The position numbers and the translations under genes were made by a program. A DNA stretch of 32,425 nt. It comes from an uncultured Porphyromonadaceae bacterium (GTDB taxonomy: Bacteria > Bacteroidota > Bacteroidia > Bacteroidales > Muribaculaceae). The stretch is from positions 1 to 32,425 of the forward strand of contig CAMNRO010000031.1 of the NCBI GenBank assembly GCA_946553045.1, in the 5' to 3' direction. Shown piece after piece: positions 24,147 to 32,376 of the stretch. The notes under the pieces are model-generated. The model made no database searches. It had not been told where the DNA came from and worked only from the letters and a program-made list of their open reading frames with translations. Position 1 is the first letter of the stretch. The number at the start of each line of letters is the position of its first letter.

Positions 24147-25298
24147 ATGAAAATGTTTAAGAAAACTGTTATGGCTCTTGTCGCTCTCGGAGCGGTGAGC
24201 CTTTTCTCGGCTTGTTCTGAGGACGATCCGAAAATGATAACGAGCGAAGGCGAGTCTACCGGCGGTACCGAGGGTGTCGTGGACGGAGTTGTAGGCTTCT
24301 ATCTGCTCAACGAGGGCAATATGGGCTCGAACAAGTGTACTCTCGACTACTATGACTATGCGACAGCTACATATTACCGCAATATCTATGCCGAAAACAA
24401 CCCCGAGCAGGTTATGGAGCTCGGTGATTCGGGCAACGATATAGCTGTTTACAAGGGCCGTCTGTATATTGTTGTCAACGGCAGCCATAAGGTTGAGGTT
24501 CTCGATGCCGCTACGGCCAGACGCATAGGCCAGGTAGACATCAATTCGCCCCGCTACATTGTTTTTGATGGCGATAACGCGTATGTGAGCAGCTATGTGG
24601 GTGGCGACGGCAACAACGGTTCTGTGGTACGATTCAATATCAATACTCTCGCTGTAAGCGGCAAGGTATCTGTCGGACTGCAGCCTGAAGAGATGGCTAT
24701 TGACGGAGGCAGACTATACGTTGCCAATTCGACTCTTATCTCTACCGGCGAATACGACAATACCGTATCGGTGGTGGATATCAAGAATATGACCAAGACC
24801 GGCAGTATTGATGTTGACATCAACATGCACCACCTCCGCATAGACTCTTACGGACATATGTGGGTGAGCTCGCGCGGCAACTATTTTGACGTGCCTGCAA
24901 ATCTCTATCGTCTCGACCGTGGCGAAGACGGTGTGTTCGGCAATCCTGTGGCAGTGAACCGCGAAGTGTCTAATATGGCCTTGGCTTCCGACCATATCTA
25001 CTATTACGGTACCGAATATGACGCCAGCTGGAACGCTACATACAGCTATGGCAAGCTCGGTCCGATTGCTGACGGCGGATTTGCTTATGATGGTTCTTTC
25101 ATTGCCGAAGGTGCTGCAAAAGATGTTAAGGCTGCTTACTGTATTGCCGTTCACCCCGCAAACGGATATGTGCTCCTGACTGATGCCAAGAACTATACTT
25201 CGTCAGGCAAGGTATATTGCTTCGGAACCGACGGAAATCTCAAATGGAGCGCCGCAACGGGCGATATTCCCGGCCATATTGCCTTTGTAAAAAGATAA
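24147..25298 (+). CDS. BtuG-like surface lipoprotein (beta-propeller, B12 capture)
   Basis: A lipoprotein of 383 residues with a YncE/DUF5074-type beta-propeller. The signal peptide ends in LFSAC, and the next residues SEDD match the Bacteroidota surface lipoprotein export signal (Ser followed by acidic residues), so it should face outward. Propeller repeats are visible as GRLYIVVNGSHKVEVLDA, DNAYVSSYVGG...GSVVRFNINTL, GRLYVANSTLI...NTVSVVDIK and GHMWVSSRG. In Bacteroides, BtuG proteins of this fold sit on BtuB and bind B12 extremely tightly. The cobalamin riboswitch directly upstream supports the same role. The frame opens at 24096, but the signal peptide starts at the ATG at 24147 (or 24153). 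Unlike typical loci, no btuB is adjacent; a terminator follows. Confidence 0.85.
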   Translation: MKMFKKTVMALVALGAVSLFSACSEDDPKMITSEGESTGGTEGVVDGVVGFYLLNEGNMGSNKCTLDYYDYATATYYRNIYAENNPEQVMELGDSGNDIAVYKGRLYIVVNGSHKVEVLDAATARRIGQVDINSPRYIVFDGDNAYVSSYVGGDGNNGSVVRFNINTLAVSGKVSVGLQPEEMAIDGGRLYVANSTLISTGEYDNTVSVVDIKNMTKTGSIDVDINMHHLRIDSYGHMWVSSRGNYFDVPANLYRLDRGEDGVFGNPVAVNREVSNMALASDHIYYYGTEYDASWNATYSYGKLGPIADGGFAYDGSFIAEGAAKDVKAAYCIAVHPANGYVLLTDAKNYTSSGKVYCFGTDGNLKWSAATGDIPGHIAFVKR

Positions 25299-25320
25299 GC
25301 GGCGTCTGCTTATTACCTTC

Positions 25321-25363
25321 TATAAAAGGAGACGGCATGAAAATCATGCTGTCTCCTTTTATA
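25321..25363 (+). terminator. terminator of the BtuG-like gene
   Basis: A 20-bp stem with one G-U pair (25321-25340 with 25344-25363) and an AAA loop, the 3' arm ending in CCTTTTATATAT. It closes the riboswitch-controlled unit. Confidence 0.85.
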
Positions 25364-25471
25364 TATGTTATAGGATTGGGTAGTACGATTTGGATATGTT
25401 TCAGTGTGTTCAGTGTGCATTTAAATATAGTGAATAAGTGTTATAGTGACACCTATGTCGAATTTTATTAT

Positions 25472-25479
25472 TAATTTTG
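25472..25479 (+). promoter_or_regulatory. -7 element of the choice-of-anchor J gene
   Basis: TAATTTTG is an exact match 29 bp before the start codon. The -33 position has no clear TTTG. The gene is therefore transcribed apart from the B12 unit. Confidence 0.6.
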
Positions 25480-25508
25480 CACCAATTTTCAATTAGGTTT
25501 CTTACAAT

Positions 25509-27904
25509 ATGAAAAAGAGTTTTACTTTTTTAATGGCAGCTATATGTGCTTTCGGCGCTGTGGCGGCCGAACCGGTACTTTCAGTTGATTTTTCGGCTGC
25601 GACAGCCGATGATTTCAACGCATGGACGGTCGTTGATGTCAACGAAGATAATAGCACATGGGTGTTTTCAGAATCCGCCACTCCTTCGCGTGTCTACTAT
25701 TCATGGAATAGAAATAATAATGGTGACGACTGGTTTATTTCGCCCGCTATCACCATTCCGGCAAAAGGAACATATGCCTTGAATTATGAATTCAAGGGCA
25801 GTTCTTATAAGGAGGCATTCGAAGTATGGACCGGAAATTCTGCCACTGTAGAGGGAATGACGACCAAACATGCCGAGCATATTGATGTGATTGATGAAGA
25901 TAACAGCAATATGGTGCTGGTGGAGGCGGAGCCGGGTACGCTCCATGTGGCATTTCACTGTGTGTCCAATCCGTTTTGTTATCGCCTGTATCTCAAGTCT
26001 GTAAAACTGGTAGAAGCATCAATCCTGTCGACCTCTGCGTGAGCGAGATTGTATCGCCGGTATCAGAATATGGTCTTGGCAATGAGGCTGTGAAGGTTAA
26101 AGTGTCGAACATCGGTCATGTGGCTGTTGATTCCTACGATGTGGCCTACAGCATTGACGGAGGCGAGCCGGTTGTTGAGCATGTCAATGTGCCAATTGCT
26201 GTTGGTGAGTCTTACGAATATACATTTGCAGCAAAAGCGGATCTTTCGCAGCCGCGTCACAACTATAAACTTAAGGCTTGGACAGAACATGCCGATGATT
26301 TAATTCCCGGTAACAATGCTGCTGAAGCGAGTGTGCGCCATCTTGCCCAGGCGGTTGTGCCCTATAAGACCGGATTCGAGCCTGATGAGGACATTTCGTT
26401 GATGAAATTCGCCAATCTGAACAATGACGACGGCGAATGGAGCGTGAACTTCAGCACCGGCAGTGGCATGGGTGCAAACTTCCAGCGCACAGGTTTCGGA
26501 TATCTTGGCTATAATTATAATAGTGATAATAATGCCGACGACTGGGCTTTCCTGGAACCGATTGCAATGGAGGCCGGATATTATGTGCTGAAGTTCTGGT
26601 ATTCGGCAACTGAAAACCATACGGAGCGTATGCGTGTATGCTACGGCAATGCACCGACACCCGAGGCTATGATTCATGAGCTGGCTGACTATGAAGCCGT
26701 GACAAATTCAAAGTATAAGGAGGCAATCCATATTTTTGAGCTCAAAGAGGCCGGAGATGTGTATGTAGGCTTCTATTGTTATAGCGATAAGGATGAGAAC
26801 TGGCTTGTGATAGACGACCTGTCGATAGACAAGGTAGATGCCGACTGGTTCGATATCAAGGTTGACAATTTGAACTCTCCGACTTCGTTTATGCGAGCAG
26901 GCTCGCTTACAGACATAAAGTTTAATCTTGAAAATCTCGGAGTCGTAGATGCCAATGTAGACGTGAATGTTTATCTTGACGGCTCTTTGCTGAAAAAAGC
27001 GTCGTATGCAGTGCGCGGGCGGGAAATACTTCCTGTAGTAATGGAAAACGCTCTCGACGGTATTTCTCAGGGCAAGCATATCCTCAAAATAGAAGCATTG
27101 TCTGAGGGTGATGATGAGCAGTCCAATAATGTTGTCGAGAAAGAAATCATTGTACTCGACAAAGCTGTGGCTCTATGGGATTTTGAAGATGGCAAGCTTC
27201 CTTCGGACCTTACTTTGCGCAAGGGTAATTCGGCTGTCAATCACCCTGACTGTGGAGATGAGTTCAATGAAGACGGTTTTGGTATTTTCAAGCTGCAGAA
27301 CCCGATATTAGGAAAATATGCTCTGGCAGTGAACACATGGTTTACTGAAGTACGATATGCGGATACATGGGTGGTGCTGCCTCAGATGACCGTAAGCGGA
27401 AACGACGCATATTTTGTCTGGAATGCCAATAGCTATAATGATAAATTCCCTGAGTCTTATGAAGTGAAGGTTTCGACCGGAGAAGACAAGTGGACGGTAT
27501 ATAGCACTATCTATAATGTTGTTAACGAGTCGGCTTCGCCTCAGACTCACGGTGTCAGTCTTGCCGATTATAAAGATAAGAACATTTATGTGGCAATCAA
27601 TATCAGAACTTCTAATGGAGAAGCCCTTGTTCTGGACAACCTCGGAGTGTACGGCGACATCCGACTTGCTTCGTCGGGAATTTCTGGAATGGAAGTGGCT
27701 TCCGAGTGCAAGTTCGCTGTCGAAGGTGATGAGCTTAAGGTTTATGGAGCAGAAGTGGAGTCTATAAATGTGTATGGCCTTGACGGAGCTCTTCTCGTTT
27801 CTGTTCAGGGCGACAGCGCTGATATATCTGCACTGGCATCGGGGCTGTATGTAGCTCGTGCGATGACCTCTGAAGGTGTGGTTTCCGCCAAGTTTGTGAA
27901 ATAA
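25509..27904 (+). pseudogene. frameshifted choice-of-anchor J surface/secreted protein with T9SS-like C terminus
   Basis: Two overlapping frames together encode one protein of about 798 residues. Frame one (25509-26042) gives a signal peptide MKKSFTFLMAAICAFGAVAA and a choice-of-anchor J domain (DDWFISPAITIPAKGTYALNYEF), then ends at a TGA. The second frame continues in register from about 26020 to 27904. It has a CARDB-like domain (LCVSEIVSPVSEYGLGNEAV), a second J domain (NADDWAFLEPIAMEAGYYVLKFWYSA), another CARDB-like part, a third J domain (ADTWVVLPQMTV) and a C-terminal domain like type IX sorting signals (INVYGLDGALLVSV ... LASGLYVARAMTSEGVVSAKF). The change is equivalent to one missing base near 26017-26025. 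No slippery heptamer is evident there, so a real deletion or a sequencing error is more likely than programmed frameshifting. The function would be an extracellular binding or adhesion-type protein. Confidence 0.8.
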
Positions 27905-27921
27905 ACATTTCGGACCCTGTC

Positions 27922-27963
27922 ATAAAAGAATAAGGCAACCATTTGGTTGCCTTATTCTTTTAT
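27922..27963. terminator. bidirectional terminator
   Basis: A perfect 19-bp stem (27922-27940 with 27945-27963) and ATTT loop lie between convergent genes, with A/T-rich outer arms giving U-tails in both directions. Confidence 0.9.
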
Positions 27964-27972
27964 AATGATGTG

Positions 27973-28614
27973 TTATACGATTTCGTTGAAGAATGAGCGG
28001 TCGACACCGCATACGGGGCATGTATAATCATCGGGGAGCTCGCCGTCGACCTCGGCTATGTAGTGGCAGATGCTGCATTCGTATCTGCGTTTGGTGCTTT
28101 TGTCTTCGGCGGCTGCTTCAGGTCTGAATGTCGGGGCGTTTGCCGGAGCTTTTCCTTTTATCACATTGTGGTAATAGGCGTAGGTCATAGGTGTGCCGGA
28201 GCCTTCTATTGTGTCGGTAAGCCGTGCGAGGACGAGTATATGTGTTCCGCAATCGGTAAACTGTTCGGCTTCAAGAATGAGACGTCCGGCAAATTTGCCA
28301 TTCACGCAAGGTACGCCGCTGTTTGTCTCGAATCCGAATCCGGAGTATTTGTCGGTGTCGTGGCTTGTGAAAAAGCCGAATTTTCCGATTATTTCCGGAT
28401 TGGTGTCTTCTGCAACTATCGATAGGGAGAACCGCTTGTTCTGGCGGATTGCCTCTAATGTATAGTTGTTTTTGTTGACAGAGATGACCAGTAGCGGATT
28501 TTCGCTTGTCACCTGAAAACACGTGTTGATTACACAGCCGACAGGGCGCCCGTCTTTAAAGGCTCCGAGCACATAGAGGCCGTATGTAAGCTGATATAGT
28601 ACTTTGAGATCCAT
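27973..28614 (-). CDS. flavin reductase-rubredoxin fusion (Hrb-like)
   Basis: A 213-residue two-domain redox protein. Residues 1-155 are an FMN-binding flavin reductase/flavoredoxin domain (YGLYVLGAFKDGRPVGCVINT, NPLLVISVNKNNYT). Residues 178-213 are a complete rubredoxin with C180-C183 and C199-C202 (YECSICHY ... YTCPVCG). The same fusion, called high-molecular-weight rubredoxin in Moorella, moves electrons from NAD(P)H to a diiron or flavodiiron reductase. Here it lies 36 bp downstream of rubrerythrin, so it is the probable electron donor for peroxide reduction. It is the last gene of the PerR operon. Confidence 0.9.
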   Translation of the reverse strand: MDLKVLYQLTYGLYVLGAFKDGRPVGCVINTCFQVTSENPLLVISVNKNNYTLEAIRQNKRFSLSIVAEDTNPEIIGKFGFFTSHDTDKYSGFGFETNSGVPCVNGKFAGRLILEAEQFTDCGTHILVLARLTDTIEGSGTPMTYAYYHNVIKGKAPANAPTFRPEAAAEDKSTKRRYECSICHYIAEVDGELPDDYTCPVCGVDRSFFNEIV

Positions 28615-28650
28615 GAGGAGAGTGTTTTATCTCATAACGCAGATGTGTCC

Positions 28651-29193
28651 TTAATAGTTTTTGGCTTCAATCTCAAAGAAGCTTCTCGAGTGCTTGCAGA
28701 CGGGGCAGATTTCGGGTGCCTTTTTGCCAATTACGATATGGCCGCAGTTACGGCAGATCCATACGGCGTCGTTGTCGCGCGAGAATACGATTCCTTCTTC
28801 GATGTTTGCCAGGAGGCGACGGTAGCGTTCTTCGTGGTGACGTTCGATGGCGGCTACGGCACGGAAGCGCCATGCGATTTCGTTGAAGCCTTCTTCTTCG
28901 GCTTCCTGCGCCATTCGTTCATACATGTTTGTCCATTCGAAGTTTTCGCCTTCTGCGGCATCGCGCAGATTTGCCATTGTGTCGGGCACTTCACCTCCGT
29001 GGAGGTATTTGAACCAGAGTTTGGCATGCTCTTTTTCGTTGTTTGCGGTTTCTTCGAAGATTGCGGCAATCTGTTCGTAGCCGTCGCGGCGTGCTTTGGA
29101 GGCGTAGTAGCTGTATTTGTTGCGTGCCTGCGATTCGCCGGCGAATGCTTCCATGAGGTTGCGTTCGGTTTTTGTTCCTTTGAGCTCTTTCAT
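28651..29193 (-). CDS. rbr: rubrerythrin
   Basis: A non-haem diiron peroxidase that reduces H2O2 to water in anaerobes. The 180 residues have the standard two-domain layout. The four-helix ferritin-like part carries the ligands E20 (AGESQARN), E53 and H56 (NEKEH) and the later pair in [13 protein letters not shown]-terminal rubredoxin domain has C147-C150 and C163-C166. Key residue numbers agree with the Desulfovibrio vulgaris enzyme. It starts 21 bp after the perR stop and shares its transcript, so it is controlled by PerR. Confidence 0.97.
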   Translation of the reverse strand: MKELKGTKTERNLMEAFAGESQARNKYSYYASKARRDGYEQIAAIFEETANNEKEHAKLWFKYLHGGEVPDTMANLRDAAEGENFEWTNMYERMAQEAEEEGFNEIAWRFRAVAAIERHHEERYRRLLANIEEGIVFSRDNDAVWICRNCGHIVIGKKAPEICPVCKHSRSFFEIEAKNY

Positions 29194-29213
29194 TTTGTTG
29201 ATTGATATTTTTG

Positions 29214-29648
29214 TTAGTTATTGTTTGTGTTGCAGTCTGGACATATTCCTTTGAAGTATAGGTCGACGCAGTCGATACAGAATCCGGGGGTCGCCATCTT
29301 TTCGAGACCGTCGGGTAGTGCCATGTCGTAAATTTTGCCGCATATGCGACATATGAAATGGCTGTGCTCTGGCTGAGGGGCGAGGTCATAGTGCTTGTTC
29401 CCGCTTTCTATCTCGAGCTCGCGGACTAACCCGGCTTCTACGAGTGCATGGAGAGAGTTGTAGACAGTCGTGCGTGAAAGACTCGGGTATTTCGAAGCAA
29501 GTACGCTGTATAGCTCGTCGGCAGTCGGATGGGTTCTCTCATTGGCAATATGAGATAAGACTGCTATGCGCTGTACGGAAGGACGCATGCCCGCCTTGTG
29601 TATTAATTCGGTCAAATGGCTGTCTGTCAGAGAAATCGTTTTCTGCAT
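29214..29648 (-). CDS. perR: peroxide-sensing Fur-family repressor PerR
   Basis: A 144-residue Fur-family regulator. The winged helix spans about 10-80 (recognition helix [13 protein letters not shown]). The metal-sensing set H40, D88, H95, H97 and D108 is in the order found in Bacillus PerR ([21 protein letters not shown]). An Asp at position 88 instead of Glu favours PerR over Fur. The structural zinc site is C100-C103 with C136-C139. Fe-bound PerR represses until H2O2 oxidises a ligand histidine. The gene is first in the operon perR-rbr-flavin reductase and has matching operator sites over its own promoter, so it should repress itself and its targets together. Confidence 0.9.
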   Translation of the reverse strand: MQKTISLTDSHLTELIHKAGMRPSVQRIAVLSHIANERTHPTADELYSVLASKYPSLSRTTVYNSLHALVEAGLVRELEIESGNKHYDLAPQPEHSHFICRICGKIYDMALPDGLEKMATPGFCIDCVDLYFKGICPDCNTNNN

Positions 29649-29663
29649 GCTGATTTAACAATC

Positions 29664-29678
29664 TTGTAATGATTACAA
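29664..29678. promoter_or_regulatory. PerR box 1 (perfect)
   Basis: TTGTAAT-G-ATTACAA is a perfect 7-1-7 palindrome, very close to the Bacillus Per box TTATAATnATTATAA. It overlaps three bases of the perR -7 element and the transcription start. Confidence 0.8.
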
Positions 29679-29707
29679 AGATAGTATTAATTACAATATC
29701 TCCCAAA
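29676..29707 (-). promoter_or_regulatory. sigma-ABfr promoter of the perR operon
   Basis: On the minus strand TTTG (29707-29704) and TATCTTTG (29683-29676) are spaced by 20 bp. The leader to the ATG at 29648 is about 25 nt and contains the first PerR box. Confidence 0.8.
29682..29696. promoter_or_regulatory. PerR box 2 (imperfect)
   Basis: TAGTATT-A-ATTACAA matches a PerR box in one perfect half and five of seven bases in the other. It lies in the promoter spacer, with its centre 18 bp from that of box 1. Confidence 0.5.
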
Positions 29708-29763
29708 TTATTTTTCAAAAAATGATTAAGCAGAAGTATAATGTGTAATGGTTGGAATACATA

Positions 29764-29804
29764 AAAAAGCCCGCTGCCGGTTGTGTTTGATGTCTGGCAG
29801 CGGG
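29764..29804 (-). terminator. terminator of the TIGR02757-esterase operon
   Basis: CCCGCTGCC (29770-29778) pairs with GGCAGCGGG (29796-29804). On the minus strand the stem is followed by GCTTTTTTAT. It lies 30 bp past the esterase stop. Confidence 0.88.
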
Positions 29805-29833
29805 TTGTATTGCGAGAGTGGGGTACTGTCTTG

Positions 29834-30769
29834 CTATAGATTGGAGCGCAGGTAGTCTTCGAGTGTGAATTCGGTTTTATATGGCTTCTGGCCCGGTTGA
29901 CGCTCTTCTACGTTGGTGATTGAGGCTCTTGAATCGCATACTGCATGTATGAAATCGAGAATGGCTCCTGCATGCTTGTCCATTGGCGTTATTGCTACGG
30001 AGTGATCGGAGCCGAGGATTTTCCAGAAGGTGTAGGGGCTGTCTATGGCGTTTAGGCTCTCTGCGATAGATTTCGAGCCCCAGAGGCCGAATGTGCCGAT
30101 TGTGGCCCGGTCGAATGGAACAGTGCTGTCGGCATCTCCATGAAAAAGCATCATCGGAGCCGGAGTTCGGCGCCAACGGGGTGTGCCGTCCGAGAATATG
30201 GCTCCGGCCATGGATATGACTCCGGCATAGTTGAAATCTGCTGGCAGGGCACCTATGGGCGTATTGCGGTTGCAGCATTCGTATTGGGTCTGGAGCACGG
30301 TTATTGCACCTGCGCTTGAGCCGCAGGCGAATATCTGCGAGGGGTTTATGCCCCATTCGGCTGCGTGGCTGATGGTGAAGGCTGTGGCGCTGGTATAGTC
30401 CAGAACGGCGAGTTGTATTGCGCCGGTGAGTGCTTCGGCAAACTCTTCTGGCTCGCTTATGTCGGTCGGGTCGAGGTTCGAGAGGGCGGTGCGGTAGTCT
30501 GCGGATACGACAGTGATACCGTTGTCGGCAAGGAAATTGAACATCGGCAGATAGCGGGCGTCGTCGCGTTGGCCGTGCTTGAAACTGCCGCCGAAGGCAA
30601 AGATCAGGGCAGGAGTCGTTTCTTTGCATTCATTACTTTTATAAATGTCGACGCGCAGTGTGTCGGGATCGGCGATGTTGTATATGTGTGTGCGCTTTTC
30701 GGCTGCTTCAGCGGCCAATGAAAGGCTTAGAGCGATTATTGCGCTGATGAATAGTTTTTTAATTTTCAT
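29834..30769 (-). CDS. exported alpha/beta hydrolase (esterase-like)
   Basis: A 311-residue protein with a signal peptide (MKIKKLFISAIIALSLSLAAEA). The alpha/beta hydrolase fold carries the oxyanion loop FGGSF (59-63), the nucleophile S152 in G150-S-S-A-G154, a probable acid D214 (HGDADSTVPF) and the histidine H256 (GSDHSVAI). The loop order resembles carbohydrate or feruloyl esterases of the BD-FAE type, but the substrate is uncertain. A C-terminal tail of about 45 residues (after 268) is not part of the core fold. Its start overlaps the end of the TIGR02757 gene by 11 bp, so they share an mRNA. Confidence 0.85.
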   Translation of the reverse strand: MKIKKLFISAIIALSLSLAAEAAEKRTHIYNIADPDTLRVDIYKSNECKETTPALIFAFGGSFKHGQRDDARYLPMFNFLADNGITVVSADYRTALSNLDPTDISEPEEFAEALTGAIQLAVLDYTSATAFTISHAAEWGINPSQIFACGSSAGAITVLQTQYECCNRNTPIGALPADFNYAGVISMAGAIFSDGTPRWRRTPAPMMLFHGDADSTVPFDRATIGTFGLWGSKSIAESLNAIDSPYTFWKILGSDHSVAITPMDKHAGAILDFIHAVCDSRASITNVEERQPGQKPYKTEFTLEDYLRSNL

Positions 30770-31571
30770 AAACAGTAGTATTGGTTAGTCCTTGAAACTG
30801 GTTTACTCCGGCGCCGAACAGGGCGAAGTCGTAGAGAGTCGGGTCGTCGGCGTTGAATTCGCGCAGGCGTGAGGTGAGTTCTACTACGGCGCGGCGGTCG
30901 TTCTGCCGACGGTCGAGGAGTCCGAGCGCACGGGCTGTATTGCCGGAGTGGACGTCGAGCGGTATGTAGAGCTGTGATGGCCGTAGGGCTTTCCACATGC
31001 CGAGGTCCACGATGCCATCGTCGCGTACGAGCCATCGCAGGGCCATGTTCAGGCGTTTTAAAGCCGACGTGTCGGCTTTGGCCGGTATGCAGCGGTTGGG
31101 GCCGTCGAGAGGGTATGCGGCGTTTGCCGAGCACAGAAGGCTGTTTAATCCCTCGGCTATTTTCCATGCGGGAAATTCGTCGGAGGTGGCGCCTATGGCG
31201 GCTGCGTAGTTTTCGAGTGAGCCATATTTGGAGTATAGCATGCGCAGGGCACGGAGGTAGTGGCGCAGATGGCGTCCGAAGAATGTGCGGTGTATATTCG
31301 CTTCGCTGATGGCTTCTATGTCGCCTTCGATAACAAAATGATACGGTTCGTTTTCGAGCAGGGCGAGCATTCGGTCGGCGTTGCGCAGAATCATGCTGCG
31401 TTTGCCCCAGGCAATCGATGAAACAAGAAGGGATGCGATTTCGGCGTCGCGCTGGTCGCTGAAGCGTCGGGCGAACTGTACGGGGTCGTCGGCAACGAAA
31501 TCTTCGGTGTTGTATCGGTCGGCAAGAGCGTCGAGGAGCTCTTTTACCGGTTCGAGGTCTGAGATTTTCAT
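30759..31571 (-). CDS. TIGR02757-family protein (DUF2400)
   Basis: A 270-residue soluble protein of a family common in Bacteroidota and some other phyla. Recognisable segments are FVADDPVQFARRFSDQRDAEIASLL near the N terminus, IAWGKRSMILRNADRML, and MALRWLVRDDGIVDLGMWKAL with PLDVHSGNTARALGLL near the C terminus. The helix-rich layout and the ending DFALFGAGVNQ recall HhH-type DNA glycosylase folds, though catalysis has not been shown as far as I know. A GTG upstream at 31592 would add seven residues; the ATG at 31571 fits the family start better. Confidence 0.88.
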   Translation of the reverse strand: MKISDLEPVKELLDALADRYNTEDFVADDPVQFARRFSDQRDAEIASLLVSSIAWGKRSMILRNADRMLALLENEPYHFVIEGDIEAISEANIHRTFFGRHLRHYLRALRMLYSKYGSLENYAAAIGATSDEFPAWKIAEGLNSLLCSANAAYPLDGPNRCIPAKADTSALKRLNMALRWLVRDDGIVDLGMWKALRPSQLYIPLDVHSGNTARALGLLDRRQNDRRAVVELTSRLREFNADDPTLYDFALFGAGVNQFQGLTNTTVYEN

Positions 31572-31599
31572 GAGTGTGGTATTATGAGGCACCCTCTAA

Positions 31600-31641
31600 A
31601 AAAAGAAAAACAGCCAATCGGGTGTGAGACTCGATCGGCTG
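31600..31641 (-). terminator. terminator of tRNA-His
   Basis: CAGCCAATCG (31611-31620) pairs with CGATCGGCTG (31632-31641), one mismatch. On the minus strand it is followed by TTTTTCTTTTTTT. It lies 11 bp beyond the tRNA 3' end and before the TIGR02757 start. Confidence 0.85.
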
Positions 31642-31652
31642 AATTGTCTTTG

Positions 31653-31727
<75 letters not shown>

Positions 31728-31743
31728 ATCTTTAAAGGCACTG

Positions 31744-31774
31744 CAAAGGTAGGGCCTTTTTTTGAAATGTGCAA
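31744..31774 (-). promoter_or_regulatory. promoter of tRNA-His
   Basis: On the minus strand TTGC (31774-31771, partial -33 match) and TACCTTTG (31751-31744) are 19 bp apart, about 17 bp upstream of the tRNA 5' end. Confidence 0.65.
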
Positions 31775-31853
31775 TACCTTTGTTGAAAAAAATTGGCTCA
31801 GACGTAAAAAATATGCGATATACGGTGCTTTCGTAGTTTCGCCTGAATGCAAC

Positions 31854-31901
31854 ACAAATTTCGTGACTCGTGAGCCTCGAGGCCCGAATCACGAAATTTG
31901 T
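31854..31901. repeat. 13-bp perfect inverted repeat with inner palindrome
   Basis: ACAAATTTCGTGA (31854-31866) is mirrored at 31889-31901. The 22-bp loop holds the palindrome GCCTCGAGGC (31874-31883). It lies downstream of rpsU, but no U-run follows, so it is not a standard terminator. Confidence 0.6.
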
Positions 31902-31915
31902 ATGGCTTGAAAGAC

Positions 31916-31930
31916 GGCGCTTGACGCGCC
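31916..31930 (-). terminator. probable weak terminator of rpsU
   Basis: GGCGC (31916-31920) pairs with GCGCC (31926-31930). On the minus strand GTCTTTC follows. It starts 14 bp past the rpsU stop. Confidence 0.5.
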
Positions 31931-31944
31931 TGTAAAGAAGGGGC

Positions 31945-32136
31945 TTAATCTTCTACGGCGCGGAGCTGCTGCACGTAGACGGCCTTCATCATCTTCTTGC
32001 GGTTGGTGACGGAGGGTTTCTGGAAAGCCTGACGGCGACGCAGTTCTTTAACGATGCCGGTTTTTTCAAATTTACGTTTGAATTTCTTAAGCGCTCTTTC
32101 GATGAGTTCGCCTTCTTTTACTTGTACGATGATCAT
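31945..32136 (-). CDS. rpsU: 30S ribosomal protein S21
   Basis: S21 binds near the anti-Shine-Dalgarno end of 16S rRNA on the 30S platform. The 63-residue chain is strongly basic and matches the family along its length: MIIVQVKEGELIERALKKFK at the start, KTGIVKELRRRQAFQKPS in the middle, and a Bacteroidota-type tail NRKKMMKAVYVQQLRAVED. It has its own promoter and is not linked to dnaG/rpoD as in enterics. In Bacteroidota, S21 together with S18 and S6 is thought to help hide the anti-SD. Confidence 0.96.
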   Translation of the reverse strand: MIIVQVKEGELIERALKKFKRKFEKTGIVKELRRRQAFQKPSVTNRKKMMKAVYVQQLRAVED

Positions 32137-32178
32137 ATTTTAATGGTGAGTTTTGAATTTGCGTTCACTTTAGCGCGG

Positions 32179-32209
32179 CAAAATTAGGAATTTATTTTTA
32201 CATGGCAAA
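32179..32209 (-). promoter_or_regulatory. sigma-ABfr promoter of rpsU
   Basis: On the minus strand TTTG (32209-32206) and TAATTTTG (32186-32179) are spaced by exactly 19 bp. The leader is about 40 nt. Confidence 0.85.
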
Positions 32210-32280
32210 AAATCAGAGCCTAAAAGCGCCTCTTTTTCCGAAAAATAAGTTCAAAAAGCCGATATGTACTCCGTTGTGTG

Positions 32281-32308
32281 CTTTTATTGCCGCACAATGC
32301 AATAAAGG
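32281..32308. other. 10-bp hairpin upstream of rpsU
   Basis: CTTTTATTGC (32281-32290) pairs with GCAATAAAGG (32299-32308) with one G-U. It may act as a second, weaker stop for the tRNA-Pro transcript. The rest of 32210-32324 shows no gene. Confidence 0.4.
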
Positions 32309-32324
32309 CGTCGATTTAATGGCA

Positions 32325-32368
32325 TATAAACAAGACAACCTTACAGACCTCTTGGTCTATAAGGTTGT
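32325..32368 (-). terminator. terminator of tRNA-Pro
   Basis: A 15-bp stem with one mismatch (32335-32349 with 32354-32368) and a TCTT loop follows the tRNA by 8 bp. On the minus strand CTTGTTTATA comes after it. Confidence 0.8.
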
Positions 32369-32376
32369 AATGCAAG

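Noticed and set aside
25976-26042. programmed ribosomal frameshifting at the choice-of-anchor J gene
   Set aside because: No X XXY YYZ slippery heptamer or strong downstream structure is evident near the junction, so a deletion or sequencing error is simpler.
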